Positions 9,661-19,080 of a stretch of DNA of 64,000 nt are shown here, piece by piece (the first letter of the stretch is position 1; each line of letters starts with the position of its first letter). The translations under genes and the position numbers were made by a program. Source of the stretch: a bacterium (GTDB taxonomy: Bacteria; Arandabacterota; Arandabacteria; Arandabacterales; Arandabacteraceae); the NCBI GenBank assembly GCA_029933125.1, contig JAOZOU010000006.1, positions 62,001 to 126,000 on the forward strand. The letters are read 5' to 3'. The notes below the pieces were generated by a model. That model did no database searches. It saw only the letters and a list, made by a program, of their open reading frames with translations, and was not told the origin of the DNA.

Positions 9661-10755
9661 CTAAAGGCGCTTGGTGAATGTAAGCGAAGCGGAGGTAAAG
9701 ATTATGATGCCGAAGATGATCATGGCTATTATTTCGGGATAGAGATCAGTCGCTCCGGCTCCTTTCATCATTATTCCCCGAACGATCTTCATGAAATAGC
9801 GCAGGGGGTTGGCGAGGGTTATATGCTGAACAATGCGTGGCATGTTTTCAATGGGTGTGACAAAGCCTGAGGTGAGGATTGCAAAGAGTGTGAAGAACCA
9901 GCCAAAGAACATCGCCTGCTGTTGAGTTCTGCATAAGGTCGATATGAACAAGCCGACACCGAGAGTTGTGAGGAGATATATCATTGCAAGGCCATAGAGT
10001 AAAGCCTTCGAGCCAACAAATGGGATTTTGAACCAGACAGTCCCGAGGGCAAGTGCAACTGAGATCTCAGCAAATCCCAATATGGCAAAGGGGATTGTTT
10101 TCCCAAGGATAAATGCCTGTGTTGATATTGGACTCACCATGACTTGCTCGAGGGTTCCAGCCTCACGCTCACGCACGATTGCCATTGATGTGAGCATCAC
10201 CGTTATGGTTGTAAGAAGGGTTGCAACGATGCCGGGTACCATAAAGTAAATCGTTTTGCCTTCTGGGTTGTAGAGCACCTTCTGGCGCATCTCCACAGGT
10301 ACTTCTAATGGAAGGTGGCTTTCGTTGAAGCCTTGAATGATATTGCCAGCATAGCCAATTGCGATACCGGCTGAGTTGGCATTTGTTCCGTCGACCCAGA
10401 AACCAACAGCGCTTTGCTCTCCGCTTTCAATTTTGGAGCTAAAATCCTCAGGGATGACGAGAGCAACGCGGTAGCGATCCCGTCTGAAGCCATCCTCGAT
10501 TCGCTGAAGTGGTAGCATTGGCTTCTCAACAACGAAGTATTCCCCAATTGAGAATGCGCGTGCCAATTCTCTTGAGAGTTGAGAGTGATCGAAGTCGTAG
10601 AGGGCTGTTGGGATGAGTTTAACATCGAAATTTACGGCATAGCCAAGTATGAAGAGCTGAATGAGGGGGGCTACAAAAATCAGTCTAAGCATCACAGGAT
10701 CTCGAAAGACCTGAATGAATTCTTTCCTGACAAGTGCCCATATGCTTCGCATCAC
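9661..10755 (-). CDS. ABC-2 type exporter permease, YbhR-like
   Basis: The 364-aa membrane protein begins with a cytoplasmic segment and one transmembrane helix (IFVAPLIQLFILGYAV). A large extracytoplasmic loop follows (about residues 45-175), then five hydrophobic helices. The signature VREREAGTLEQVMVSPI before the second helix is typical of the YhhJ/YbhR/YbhS permease family. Its start overlaps the stop of the next permease by four bases (ATGA), so the two are translationally coupled and likely form a heterodimeric channel. It is the last gene of a six-gene operon (TetR, membrane-fusion protein, two ATPases, two permeases) resembling E. coli cecR-ybhGFSR, which is implicated in drug efflux. 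The substrate is unknown here. Confidence 0.92.
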   Translation of the reverse strand: MMRSIWALVRKEFIQVFRDPVMLRLIFVAPLIQLFILGYAVNFDVKLIPTALYDFDHSQLSRELARAFSIGEYFVVEKPMLPLQRIEDGFRRDRYRVALVIPEDFSSKIESGEQSAVGFWVDGTNANSAGIAIGYAGNIIQGFNESHLPLEVPVEMRQKVLYNPEGKTIYFMVPGIVATLLTTITVMLTSMAIVREREAGTLEQVMVSPISTQAFILGKTIPFAILGFAEISVALALGTVWFKIPFVGSKALLYGLAMIYLLTTLGVGLFISTLCRTQQQAMFFGWFFTLFAILTSGFVTPIENMPRIVQHITLANPLRYFMKIVRGIMMKGAGATDLYPEIIAMIIFGIIIFTSASLTFTKRL

Positions 10756-11855
10756 GTCACCTTTATTTCAAACTTCTTTATTGCAAGCGTAAGCAGGACA
10801 AGAGATATAACGCCGAGACCGAGAGCTTGATGCCAGAGCACGCCTATGCCGGATCCCTTCAGCATTATGCTGCGTATCGTGCTGACGAAGTAGCGAGCTG
10901 GTACAGCATAGGTTATGATCTGAAGGAATTTTGGCATATTGCGAATCTCAAAGGCAAAGCCTGAAAGTAGCACCGATGGCATCATCGTTGTAACGAATGT
11001 CGTCAGCATTGCAACCTGCTGGGTCTTGACAAGCGTTGAGACCAGGATGCCAATGGATAGAGCTGCAATCACATAGATCACCCCAAATGCTGAAAGGAGT
11101 GCAATCGAACCATTCATTGGAATTCCAAAGTGGAAGATCCCAAATCCCCACACAAGAAATCCATCAAGTGCAGCAAGTGCGATGTAGGGGATTACCTTGC
11201 CAATGATTATTTCATAAGGTCTTACGGGTGTTGTCAGGAGTTGCTCCATGGTTCCGGTTTCCTTCTCCCTTGCAATTGTGAGGGAGGTAAGGAGTGCAGA
11301 AATCAACATGAGAATAACTGCTATGATCCCAAGGACAAAGAAGTGGGATGACTTGAGATCTGGATTGTAAAGCACGAGTTGGGAAAGATTGACAAAGGGC
11401 ATGTTCTCATGGGGCAGAGTCTCCTCAAGAAGCCGATGAAGGATGATTCGTGAATAGCTGGTGGTTGCTGCTGCGAGATTGGCATCGGCACCATCTACAA
11501 GCAATCCAATCTCAAAAGGCTTGGCGCTTTGAAGAGCTTCTTCGAAGCCTGGAAGGATTGTAAGGATTGCATGGGCTTTACCCTGCTTAAAAACGGTTTC
11601 GGGGCTGGAAAGAGAAGGCTGGGCATCAGCTCTCACAAAATAGCCAGAGTTGTAGAAGCTCTCTGCCAGTTGACGACTTGCCCGTGTGTGGTCGAAATCG
11701 AAGATGGCAAGTTTTATGTTTTTTATGTCGAGATTTATGGCATATCCGTAGAGAAAAGTCATGAGGATGGGCATGAGGATGGCAATTATGAGTGAGCGTG
11801 TATCTCTTAAGATGTGTCTTATTTCCTTAAGTGCAATTTGACCAATTCGATTCAT
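10752..11855 (-). CDS. ABC-2 type exporter permease, YbhS-like
   Basis: The 367-aa protein is a paralogue of the downstream permease with the same layout. It has a first helix (LIIAILMPILMTFLYGYAI), a large extracytoplasmic domain, the coupling motif AREKETGTMEQLLTTPVRPYE, and a cluster of C-terminal helices ending LVLLTLAIKKFE. It starts seven bases after the upstream ATPase and overlaps the next permease by four bases. Together the two permeases would form the transmembrane part of the exporter. Confidence 0.92.
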   Translation of the reverse strand: MNRIGQIALKEIRHILRDTRSLIIAILMPILMTFLYGYAINLDIKNIKLAIFDFDHTRASRQLAESFYNSGYFVRADAQPSLSSPETVFKQGKAHAILTILPGFEEALQSAKPFEIGLLVDGADANLAAATTSYSRIILHRLLEETLPHENMPFVNLSQLVLYNPDLKSSHFFVLGIIAVILMLISALLTSLTIAREKETGTMEQLLTTPVRPYEIIIGKVIPYIALAALDGFLVWGFGIFHFGIPMNGSIALLSAFGVIYVIAALSIGILVSTLVKTQQVAMLTTFVTTMMPSVLLSGFAFEIRNMPKFLQIITYAVPARYFVSTIRSIMLKGSGIGVLWHQALGLGVISLVLLTLAIKKFEIKVT

Positions 11856-11862
11856 TCTCTAC

Positions 11863-12600
11863 CTAACCGGTACGATTGCTTGTTGCTATGAGCTTGATGA
11901 AAGTAGCTTCGAGGTCAGTCTCACCATGTTTTTCAATGAGCTCACGGGGTGGACCCATTGCTATTGTTCTTCCCTGATGCATAATGCAAATACGCTTACA
12001 GAATTCTGCTTCGTCCATATAATGAGTCGTTACGAGAAGGGTTGTTCCCTTATCAGCGAGTTCATAAAGAAGCTCCCAAAAGGTGCGGCGGTATGCCGGA
12101 TCAACTCCAGCCGTTGGCTCATCTAGAAAGACTATTTGTGGCCGATGAAGAATAGCAGCCGCAAGTGCTAGCCTTTGGCGCCACCCTATCGGCAGGCTAC
12201 CTGTCAGGCGATCGATGAACCCCCCAAGATCAAGCTCACTTGTAACCTCATCAATTCTTGCCCTGAGCTCTTTTGATGACAAGCCGTAGACACTTCCATA
12301 GAAGACAAGGTTCTGCCTGCCCGTAAGATCCCTATAGAGAGAGAACCTCTGGGACATATAGCCAATAGTTCGTTTTATCTTTTCTGGCTGGCTAGTGATA
12401 TCGAAACCATTGACTTTGCCACTGCCAGCAGTTGGCGTGAGAAGACCACAAAGCATGCGAATAAGGGTGGTCTTGCCTGCTCCATTTGGCCCAATGAATC
12501 CGAAGATTTCACTATAATCAACTGTGAGATTTACATCGTTAACAGCTATGAAGTCACCAAAAGCACGTGTAAGATTATGGGTTTCGATTGCCTTAGGCAT
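11863..12600 (-). CDS. ABC transporter ATP-binding protein (equivalent to the second half of YbhF)
   Basis: The 245-aa nucleotide-binding domain has Walker A (GPNGAGKTT), Walker B (IVFLDEPTAGVDP) and the H-loop (TTHYMDEAE). The ABC signature is degenerate: the position that normally reads LSGGM/Q reads SLPIGWRQRL, a variant also seen in the second domain of YbhF-like ATPases. The start overlaps the end of the preceding ATPase gene by eight bases. In E. coli both domains are one polypeptide (YbhF); here they are separate, coupled genes, so a heterodimeric engine with one canonical and one degenerate site is likely. Confidence 0.92.
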   Translation of the reverse strand: MPKAIETHNLTRAFGDFIAVNDVNLTVDYSEIFGFIGPNGAGKTTLIRMLCGLLTPTAGSGKVNGFDITSQPEKIKRTIGYMSQRFSLYRDLTGRQNLVFYGSVYGLSSKELRARIDEVTSELDLGGFIDRLTGSLPIGWRQRLALAAAILHRPQIVFLDEPTAGVDPAYRRTFWELLYELADKGTTLLVTTHYMDEAEFCKRICIMHQGRTIAMGPPRELIEKHGETDLEATFIKLIATSNRTG

Positions 12601-13525
12601 TTGCGCTCACCCCGGGTTCCTGCGAGATCAGGTCAACGAAGACATCTTCAAGATCAGGACTCACCTGCTTGAGATCAGTTGGCTCGAGCCCTGCCTCAAG
12701 GAGTTGCCCTGAAAGGTCGTCAAGTGAAGTTCCCTGAGGTGCTCTGATGCGCAGGGCGCCTCCAATGCGCTGAAAGTTGAGATTAGGAAGCTTGGCAAGT
12801 TTGTCAATTGTTTGCGCAGGGGGTAGCCATGGGAGGATGAAGACTGTACCCTTGTAGGAAGCTATGAGTTCCTCAGCAGTCCCTTCTGCGAGCTTTCTAC
12901 CACCGCTCATGAGGATTGTTCTCCGGGCATGGCGAAGCTCGTCCATGTAGGGGGTGGCAACAAGAATAGCAGTTCCACCTTTGCAGAGTTGCTTGAGGAT
13001 TTCCCAGAATTGTCTTCTGGAAAGTGGATCCACTCCTCGTGTCGGTTCATCAAGCAATAGCACCCTCGGTTGATGAACAAGATTGCAACAAAGGGCGAGC
13101 TTTTGCTTCATACCTCCGGAAAGATGCTGGGCTCTGCGCTTGGCGAAAGGAGCCAAACCTGAAAACTCATAGAGGTAACGTTTACGTTCCTCAAGTTCCT
13201 CACGCTTTACACCGAAGATTCCAGCGAAGAAGTTGAGATTCTCCTCGACAGACAGATCAGGATAGAGGGAAAAAGTTTCGGGCATATATCCCATTACCTG
13301 TTTGATGCTTTCAAACTCGGATTGCAAGTCGTGTCCCATGATGCGAACCTCACCGCAATCGAAATCTATGAGTCCGCATATGGAGCGATAAAGCGTGGTT
13401 TTGCCAGCACCATCAGGACCAGCGAGTGCAACAATCTCACCAGATTCCACTGACAGGCTAAAATCTTTTACTGCCTTTATTTCTCCATAGCTCTTGGTGA
13501 GCCCAATGACTTCAATTGCTCTCAT
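12593..13525 (-). CDS. ABC transporter ATP-binding protein (equivalent to the first half of YbhF)
   Basis: The 310-aa protein has Walker A (GPDGAGKTT), a canonical signature (LSGGMKQKLALC), Walker B (VLLLDEPTRGVDP) and a long C-terminal extension. The H-loop position reads TPYMDEL, where a His is normally expected before YMDE (compare THYMDE in its partner). This mirrors the partner's degenerate signature: each subunit appears to lack one element of the composite ATP site. It is separated by ten bases from the membrane-fusion gene and overlaps its partner by eight bases. Confidence 0.92.
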   Translation of the reverse strand: MRAIEVIGLTKSYGEIKAVKDFSLSVESGEIVALAGPDGAGKTTLYRSICGLIDFDCGEVRIMGHDLQSEFESIKQVMGYMPETFSLYPDLSVEENLNFFAGIFGVKREELEERKRYLYEFSGLAPFAKRRAQHLSGGMKQKLALCCNLVHQPRVLLLDEPTRGVDPLSRRQFWEILKQLCKGGTAILVATPYMDELRHARRTILMSGGRKLAEGTAEELIASYKGTVFILPWLPPAQTIDKLAKLPNLNFQRIGGALRIRAPQGTSLDDLSGQLLEAGLEPTDLKQVSPDLEDVFVDLISQEPGVSANA

Positions 13526-13535
13526 TGCCTCGTCG

Positions 13536-14432
13536 TCACTGGATCCTTACCATCACTGGCATACCTATTTTGAGTTTGCGCTCAGGGTTTGGGATTGTCA
13601 CTTTAACAGCATAGACAAGATCCGCCCTTGCCTCCTTTGTCTGCACGTTCTTGGGAGTGAACTCCGCCTTGGGTGATATCCAGGTCACCTTACCCATCAG
13701 GGGTTTTGTTTCCGGAATCTCCGCATCCACTTCCGCCTTTGCTCCGAGTTTGACCTTTCCAAGATCATCAGGGTTGAGATAGAACTTGACCCAGACAGTG
13801 TCAAGGTTGGCAATCCGTACCAGAGGTTTGCCAGGTGTTACGAGTTCACCTCTTTGAACATATCGCGTTACCACCGTTCCCGTCATCGGTGAGCGAGGCT
13901 TGCAATCGGAAAGGCGTTCGCGGATGAGATCTATCTGTGATCTCATACGCTCAAGATCCGCTCTTGCCGCAGCGAGTGCTGCACGTGCAGCAGCTGTTGA
14001 AAGACTCACCTGACGATAGTGGGTCTTAACCTCGTCATACTGCTGCTCCCTTACAGATCCTGAGGCTATGAGGTTGCTTATCCTCGTGAACTCCTTAGCT
14101 GCCAGACTACTATCGAGAATTGCTTGCTTGAGTTTTATCTCAGCAGATTGGATGTGTGTTCGGATTGCAGCCTGTTCGGCGCGAGCTTGCTCAAGCTCAA
14201 GTGCAAGAGCGGTTGTATCTATGAGAACGATAGGCTGACCAACGGCAATTTCATCACCCTCTTCAACATAGATTTCCTCGATTGTGCCAGCGACTTCAGC
14301 GGAGATGGTTACTTCAGTGGCTTCAATAAAGCCCGAACCGAGAGGTACGTTTTCATGCTTGCTGCATGAGGTTCCCAAGAAGCTTACTGCGGCAAGGGCT
14401 GCTACCATACAATATGACCGAGTCTTTCCCAT
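13536..14432 (-). CDS. HlyD/YbhG-like membrane-fusion lipoprotein
   Basis: The periplasmic adaptor of the exporter has a lipobox (SFLGTSC). The first half of a lipoyl-like domain follows (EVAGTIEEIYVEEGDEI), then an alpha-helical hairpin of about 110 residues rich in Ala/Glu/Arg, the second lipoyl half (PRSPMTGTVVTRYVQRGELV), and a beta-barrel ending KIGMPVMVRI. The track start at 14498 has no clear ribosome site. GGAGG lies six bases before the ATG at 14432, and that start puts the signal peptide at the N-terminus. It would link the inner-membrane permeases to an outer-membrane channel that is not encoded nearby. Confidence 0.88.
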   Translation of the reverse strand: MGKTRSYCMVAALAAVSFLGTSCSKHENVPLGSGFIEATEVTISAEVAGTIEEIYVEEGDEIAVGQPIVLIDTTALALELEQARAEQAAIRTHIQSAEIKLKQAILDSSLAAKEFTRISNLIASGSVREQQYDEVKTHYRQVSLSTAAARAALAAARADLERMRSQIDLIRERLSDCKPRSPMTGTVVTRYVQRGELVTPGKPLVRIANLDTVWVKFYLNPDDLGKVKLGAKAEVDAEIPETKPLMGKVTWISPKAEFTPKNVQTKEARADLVYAVKVTIPNPERKLKIGMPVMVRIQ

Positions 14433-14509
14433 TAGCATCCTCCGAGCATGATGTTTTGCCTTACCTTGCGAGCGCCATCTTACCTCACTCAAACCCAATC
14501 GAAAATCCT

Positions 14510-15109
14510 TTAACGGCTCTTTAGCCCGTTTATGAAGAGGTCAACAATGTGACCTGGTCTCTGTAATCGAAAAAGCTTCTCATCTTTGATATCCCAGATC
14601 TCGTTTATGACGGGAGCCATAAGGAGGTAAAACAGATTCATCCCTACAAAGGAGACCATTGCATGACGACAGTCTATGTTTCTGTATAAGCCCTTGCGCT
14701 TGCCCTCCTCAATTACCCCAGTAAGCGTTTTCCTGAAGTCAACTTCAGTAGCAATCACGTGTGATAAGATATCTTTGACATGTTTTCCTCCGGTTGCCAT
14801 CTCCCTAAGGAGCATGGGAATGAAGCTGCTATCCGCTTTGAGAGCCTCGTGGTATTTGGTAGCAAGAGCTAGGAGGATATCTTCAAGGCAGTGGGTTTCT
14901 TTAATCCTGGCTTTGAGATAACTGATAACATCTCTTACCTGCTCCTTAAGTACTCTGTGATAGAGGCGCTGCTTTGAACCGAAATGGTAGTAGATAAGTG
15001 CCTTATTCACCCTGGCTCGTCTGGCAATCCGATCCATGCGAGCACCTTCAAAACCATTCTTCGCAAATTCGGTTGTTGCAGCCTTAAGGATTCTCTTACT
15101 TGAGTCCAT
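14510..15109 (-). CDS. TetR family transcriptional regulator (CecR-like)
   Basis: The 199-aa protein has an N-terminal TetR helix-turn-helix (ILKAATTEFAKNGFEGARMD, then VNKALIYYHFGSKQRLY at about residues 35-50). The all-helical C-terminal ligand domain resembles the CecR group (TGGKHVKDIL, FRKTLTGVIEEGKRKGL). It is the first gene of the exporter operon and probably represses it, including itself, through the palindrome just upstream. The inducer is unknown. Confidence 0.9.
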   Translation of the reverse strand: MDSSKRILKAATTEFAKNGFEGARMDRIARRARVNKALIYYHFGSKQRLYHRVLKEQVRDVISYLKARIKETHCLEDILLALATKYHEALKADSSFIPMLLREMATGGKHVKDILSHVIATEVDFRKTLTGVIEEGKRKGLYRNIDCRHAMVSFVGMNLFYLLMAPVINEIWDIKDEKLFRLQRPGHIVDLFINGLKSR

Positions 15110-15120
15110 TGCCTTGGTTT

Positions 15121-15138
15121 TGACTAACTGGTTAGTTA
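15121..15138. promoter_or_regulatory. Probable TetR operator (autoregulatory palindrome)
   Basis: ACTAAC-TG-GTTAGT (15123-15136) is a perfect inverted repeat extended by partial symmetry on both sides (TGACTAAC / GTTAGTTA). It lies 12-30 bases upstream of the tetR start codon. The size and position fit a TetR-dimer operator; binding is inferred. Confidence 0.65.
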
Positions 15139-15261
15139 ACCCTTGTTATGTTATCGACATCTCTTGGGGCTGTCAATAGCCTTCGATCGACTTGGGGATT
15201 CCGGCGTGGTTGTAACCGAAGCGTAGAATGCTCAGCACCAGAAAAGTGTTGCTTGTAGATC

Positions 15262-18200
15262 TTATGGCGATGGGCGGAAAACCAGCACCTGATCTTGCTC
15301 GCGCATTGCCTTTTCAATGAAATTCTTGAAATCTGGATAGGCGTCAGGAGGTACTAGCTTTCCAACGATACGAATTCTTCTGTGTGCTATTAGTGTGTGA
15401 CCTTTGAGATCGTATTCAATTATGAAGAATCCAAATGGGGACTTGAGATTATAAGAGGAGGGGAGGCTTTGAAGTTTCCAGCCTGCAGGAATCTCAACCC
15501 TCATTTGCTCCTCTTCATCGAGCTGCAAAGCATAAAGTCTGAGCGGATACTTGCGTGTTGGGTTTGCTACCACCATTGAGTAATCGTCGTCAAGCCTAGT
15601 GCGCCATGGGAGCTTAACAAGGCGAAGCGCGCCGCTTGAAGAGACCCAGTTGCGAAGCATCAGCTCGTAGGAAAGTGAAACGCTATCAGCCTCGACATCA
15701 AGCCCCTGCCAGGAATAATTGCGAAGCTCAAGCCCAACATACTGTCGGCCAAGCTTGCTACTCAGCCTTTTCCTGCGTTTCTCATCATCTGCAGTTGCGT
15801 AAGCGAGTCGGATAGCAGCAATCTCGTCAGCTGTTCTAATGGTCTCGCTGCGACTTAACTCAATCTCTCCAGTCGCACCGACAGAAGCATGCGTCTCAAT
15901 GCTGTGAAAGGGAACGTCAGGACTCTGAAGGGGAATCTCCACAAGATGAGTCGTTCCAGGGTGGATTATGAGGGCTTCCGCACCCTGCAATGACTCTGAG
16001 ATATACCTTGCTGGGGCTGCCTTCGTTGTTGGGTCGATGAACCAGTAGGTTGCGGAGTCTCTCGGAATGGCAAGTATGAGATGTGTAAAGCGTGGAGATG
16101 GCAGATAGGAAACCGTTCGCGTCGTTATAGGGGTCACAAGTGCAAAATAGCTTTCAACTCCAATGCTTCTAAGCATGGAGCGTAAGAGACAGGCTTTATC
16201 CTTGCAATCTCCATACATTGCCTTAAGGACTTTGTGTGCGTCTTCCGGGACATAACTGCTATAACGGAAGCTTAGATCTTCATAGGCAACCTTGTTTGCG
16301 ACGAAGTTGAAGAGCTTTCGTATCTTCGCCTCGAGTTGCGACTGATCCAAAGCGAGGGTATCAGCTTGACTTGATGAGTCCGTGCATGCAAGGACTCGCG
16401 TTACACATGCTTCTACCTGCGGGTCTTTATCAGACGGTTTCTCCGATATGTCCCAGTACCACTCTGCGATTCGACCCCAATCTTTGATTGTAGATATATC
16501 AAGCCACGGTGAAACCGTTCTCATATCTGGCATTTGAACTTCGGATTCGAGAGGAGGGACGTCAGTCATTTCCCATTTATAGACAAGAAAATCCTCTTGC
16601 TGCTCTATGGTCATGATGGAATCCGGTGAAGGAAAGTTGTGCATTTTCCACTCGAAGTCCTTCTCAGGTGGAGCGAGCAGGATATAGCGTGAAACCAGGC
16701 AGGGCACAAGCCACTGGAAAATATGGGAATCCCAGTACTCTTGGTTAAGTTTGCCAATTGACCAGGTGTTAGTGTGATACCGGAGCTTTATGAAATCACC
16801 GGGGCCAACATTCTGAAACGCTATTTTGCCCAACATTTGCTCAGCCTCAATCTCTCGACCATCGGCTTTCACGGTCTGGGCATCCTCGATTGTCAGATCT
16901 GAAAAGAGGGGATTGATGCCGGTCTCAATTGTTCCATAGTTCTCTGCCCCCTTATCGGTGAAGATCTTTATGACAAGCGCTCGTGAGCCGTAGTTCGTCC
17001 CATCCTCAAAGAGTATGCGTCGGCGTTCATCGAGTAGGACACATGCGTCGCGACCTGGGTAGTCAGAGGCACTTGGAGCATTCCGAATGTAATCGTCGAG
17101 ATCGGCAGCTGGAATGATTTCACTCACGGGTTCGAGACCCATGAGTACGCGCAACTTATCCCGAGTTTCAAAATCGCCTGGACGAAGCTCAAGAGCCCTC
17201 TTGTAGTGCTCAATTGCAACCTGTTTCTGCTCAGGGGAATAAGGGATCTCTAGCTCGGCTATAGCTGCACGTGTGAGCTGAGCCGTATAAGAATAGGGAA
17301 ATTCCTGAGCGATTTCTTCGATGCTCTCTTTCGCGGTTTCATCTCCATTTCTGAGCCGCAGCATAGCGAGTTGAATAGCAGAGCCAGGATCATCGGGAAA
17401 GAGCTCGTGGAGCTTCTTGAGCTGTTTAATGGCGCTGCCAAGATCTTCTTCAGATAATGCCTCTTGGTAACGCACCGCGGCTCCGGCCAGTTCAGGAAAC
17501 CGATCAAGCGATTTATGGAGATATTTCCTGTGTTTTGTCTCATCAACGCCTGCATAAAGGCTTGAGAGATGGAGATATGGCGTGCCATAATCAGGGTATT
17601 GGTCAATAATTGACTGAGCGAGGGGCATGATTTTTTCATTAAGTTGCTGTGTGTCATAAGAGTTGAGGAGCTTCAGTTTTGCTGCAACGAAATCCGGGTG
17701 GTTCCCAAGGATGTTCTCAAGAAGAGAGTCTGCCTGAGCATAAAGCCCACGACTTGCTAGTTGTTCTGCCTGCCACAGACCAACCATAGCGTCAGTCGAA
17801 TCCTGATGGAATGCCTGGCGCAGTAGGGTTGCCGGTGCATCTTCATCATCGGTAATCGAAAGGGCCGAAGCAGCGGCATAAAGGATCGGTATGGAGTTTG
17901 AGAATCTTCTCGCAGCAATTGGAGCGAATTCACGGGCTTCGTCCACAAGTTCGAAGTGGTGAATTGTAATAAGCCAAAGGTATGTGACTGTGGCATCTGT
18001 GGTGTCCTTTGTGACTCTGTCGCGAAGCTCCCTCACAAAGGGAATTTCGTGGCGCGAGTATTCAATATCGCGAACGAGAGTGCTACCAGGTACCAGGGGG
18101 TAGAATGAGACGCCCTGGGGTTTGCTGCCGTCGGGCATCGAAAGTGAGGCTGCAACCTCCGGGGCTTCCTCTTCACCTGATACCTTGAGAAGGAGCGTGT

Positions 18201-19080
18201 GTGATCCTTCGGCCAGGGTGGCGTCAAAGTGGTAAAGCTCCAGCTGGCCAGTTTCGTCCTCGCAGTTTAAGATTTCATGGCCGTCGAGTTCAACGCTCAA
18301 CTGCCCAGCTTTCGTTAATGACAGGAGATATGTGCCCGGATTTTCGATTACCAACCTTGTACCGCTATATGCTGTGACTCCTTCACTTCGCGCAAGGAAG
18401 TTTTCAAAGCAGATATAGCCAGTGACATCAAGAACCTCAGGATTGTACCACTTGATAGGCTGTCCAGCCTTGCCGACGTAAGTCTTCGAAGCCATATGCT
18501 TGCGATCGCCAAGATGATCCTTTTGATGACCACTGCCCGACGTGTTGTCAAAAGGACCCAATATTGACCACGTCGTTATGCGGTGAAGTTTTTTGGTAAG
18601 CTCGCGTGCTCCATCGACGTCAAGATTGCTTTGGGCAAAATGTTGAGCACGCGCCAGGATCACACGGCGTTCAACCGGGTCGATGCTTTTTCGCTTAGCC
18701 AAATCTTCCAATGCCCGCTGAAATCTCTTTTCATCCTTCCCAGTAGTGACTGTGTTGCCATAGATCCACTGCATGAGTACAGCGTCTAAGCCATTGACAC
18801 CGTCGAGCTTGGCAAATCTAAGTGCTGATTCAATTGCTGACCGATCATCGCCTGAGTGGAGTTGGGCGATAGCTATCCCCCTCCAGGCAGAAAGATTGTT
18901 TTCATCCTCAGCGAGCTTGCGGGCGAAGGCATCTACGGCCTCCGATGGGTGGTTTGTCCAAATGAGATTCCATGCTGCATCAACATTATTCTCAGAAGAA
19001 GCTTGCTCACCAGACTTCCCCACTGCTGTTAATGCCAGTGCGAGGGCAAGAGTCCAGCATGCGATGATTTTTCGGGTCAT
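15262..19080 (-). CDS. Exported TPR protein with DUF3857 and transglutaminase-like domains
   Basis: The protein is about 1272 aa and starts with a signal peptide (RKIIACWTLALALALTAVG). The track ORF starts seven codons earlier, but GGAGG lies five bases before the ATG at 19080. The N-terminal half carries TPR-like helices (HPSEAVDAFARKLAED onward, again about 380-640) around a beta segment. A DUF3857 domain follows at about 660-830 (LVIKIFTDKGAENYGTI). A transglutaminase-like core at about 900-1030 has the Cys in MYGDCKDKACLL and the His in FTHLILA, followed by FIDPTTK. The DUF3857-transglutaminase pair is common in Bacteroidota-like bacteria as a periplasmic or outer-membrane protein of unknown substrate. 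It is transcribed alone. Confidence 0.88.
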   Translation of the reverse strand: MTRKIIACWTLALALALTAVGKSGEQASSENNVDAAWNLIWTNHPSEAVDAFARKLAEDENNLSAWRGIAIAQLHSGDDRSAIESALRFAKLDGVNGLDAVLMQWIYGNTVTTGKDEKRFQRALEDLAKRKSIDPVERRVILARAQHFAQSNLDVDGARELTKKLHRITTWSILGPFDNTSGSGHQKDHLGDRKHMASKTYVGKAGQPIKWYNPEVLDVTGYICFENFLARSEGVTAYSGTRLVIENPGTYLLSLTKAGQLSVELDGHEILNCEDETGQLELYHFDATLAEGSHTLLLKVSGEEEAPEVAASLSMPDGSKPQGVSFYPLVPGSTLVRDIEYSRHEIPFVRELRDRVTKDTTDATVTYLWLITIHHFELVDEAREFAPIAARRFSNSIPILYAAASALSITDDEDAPATLLRQAFHQDSTDAMVGLWQAEQLASRGLYAQADSLLENILGNHPDFVAAKLKLLNSYDTQQLNEKIMPLAQSIIDQYPDYGTPYLHLSSLYAGVDETKHRKYLHKSLDRFPELAGAAVRYQEALSEEDLGSAIKQLKKLHELFPDDPGSAIQLAMLRLRNGDETAKESIEEIAQEFPYSYTAQLTRAAIAELEIPYSPEQKQVAIEHYKRALELRPGDFETRDKLRVLMGLEPVSEIIPAADLDDYIRNAPSASDYPGRDACVLLDERRRILFEDGTNYGSRALVIKIFTDKGAENYGTIETGINPLFSDLTIEDAQTVKADGREIEAEQMLGKIAFQNVGPGDFIKLRYHTNTWSIGKLNQEYWDSHIFQWLVPCLVSRYILLAPPEKDFEWKMHNFPSPDSIMTIEQQEDFLVYKWEMTDVPPLESEVQMPDMRTVSPWLDISTIKDWGRIAEWYWDISEKPSDKDPQVEACVTRVLACTDSSSQADTLALDQSQLEAKIRKLFNFVANKVAYEDLSFRYSSYVPEDAHKVLKAMYGDCKDKACLLRSMLRSIGVESYFALVTPITTRTVSYLPSPRFTHLILAIPRDSATYWFIDPTTKAAPARYISESLQGAEALIIHPGTTHLVEIPLQSPDVPFHSIETHASVGATGEIELSRSETIRTADEIAAIRLAYATADDEKRRKRLSSKLGRQYVGLELRNYSWQGLDVEADSVSLSYELMLRNWVSSSGALRLVKLPWRTRLDDDYSMVVANPTRKYPLRLYALQLDEEEQMRVEIPAGWKLQSLPSSYNLKSPFGFFIIEYDLKGHTLIAHRRIRIVGKLVPPDAYPDFKNFIEKAMREQDQVLVFRPSP

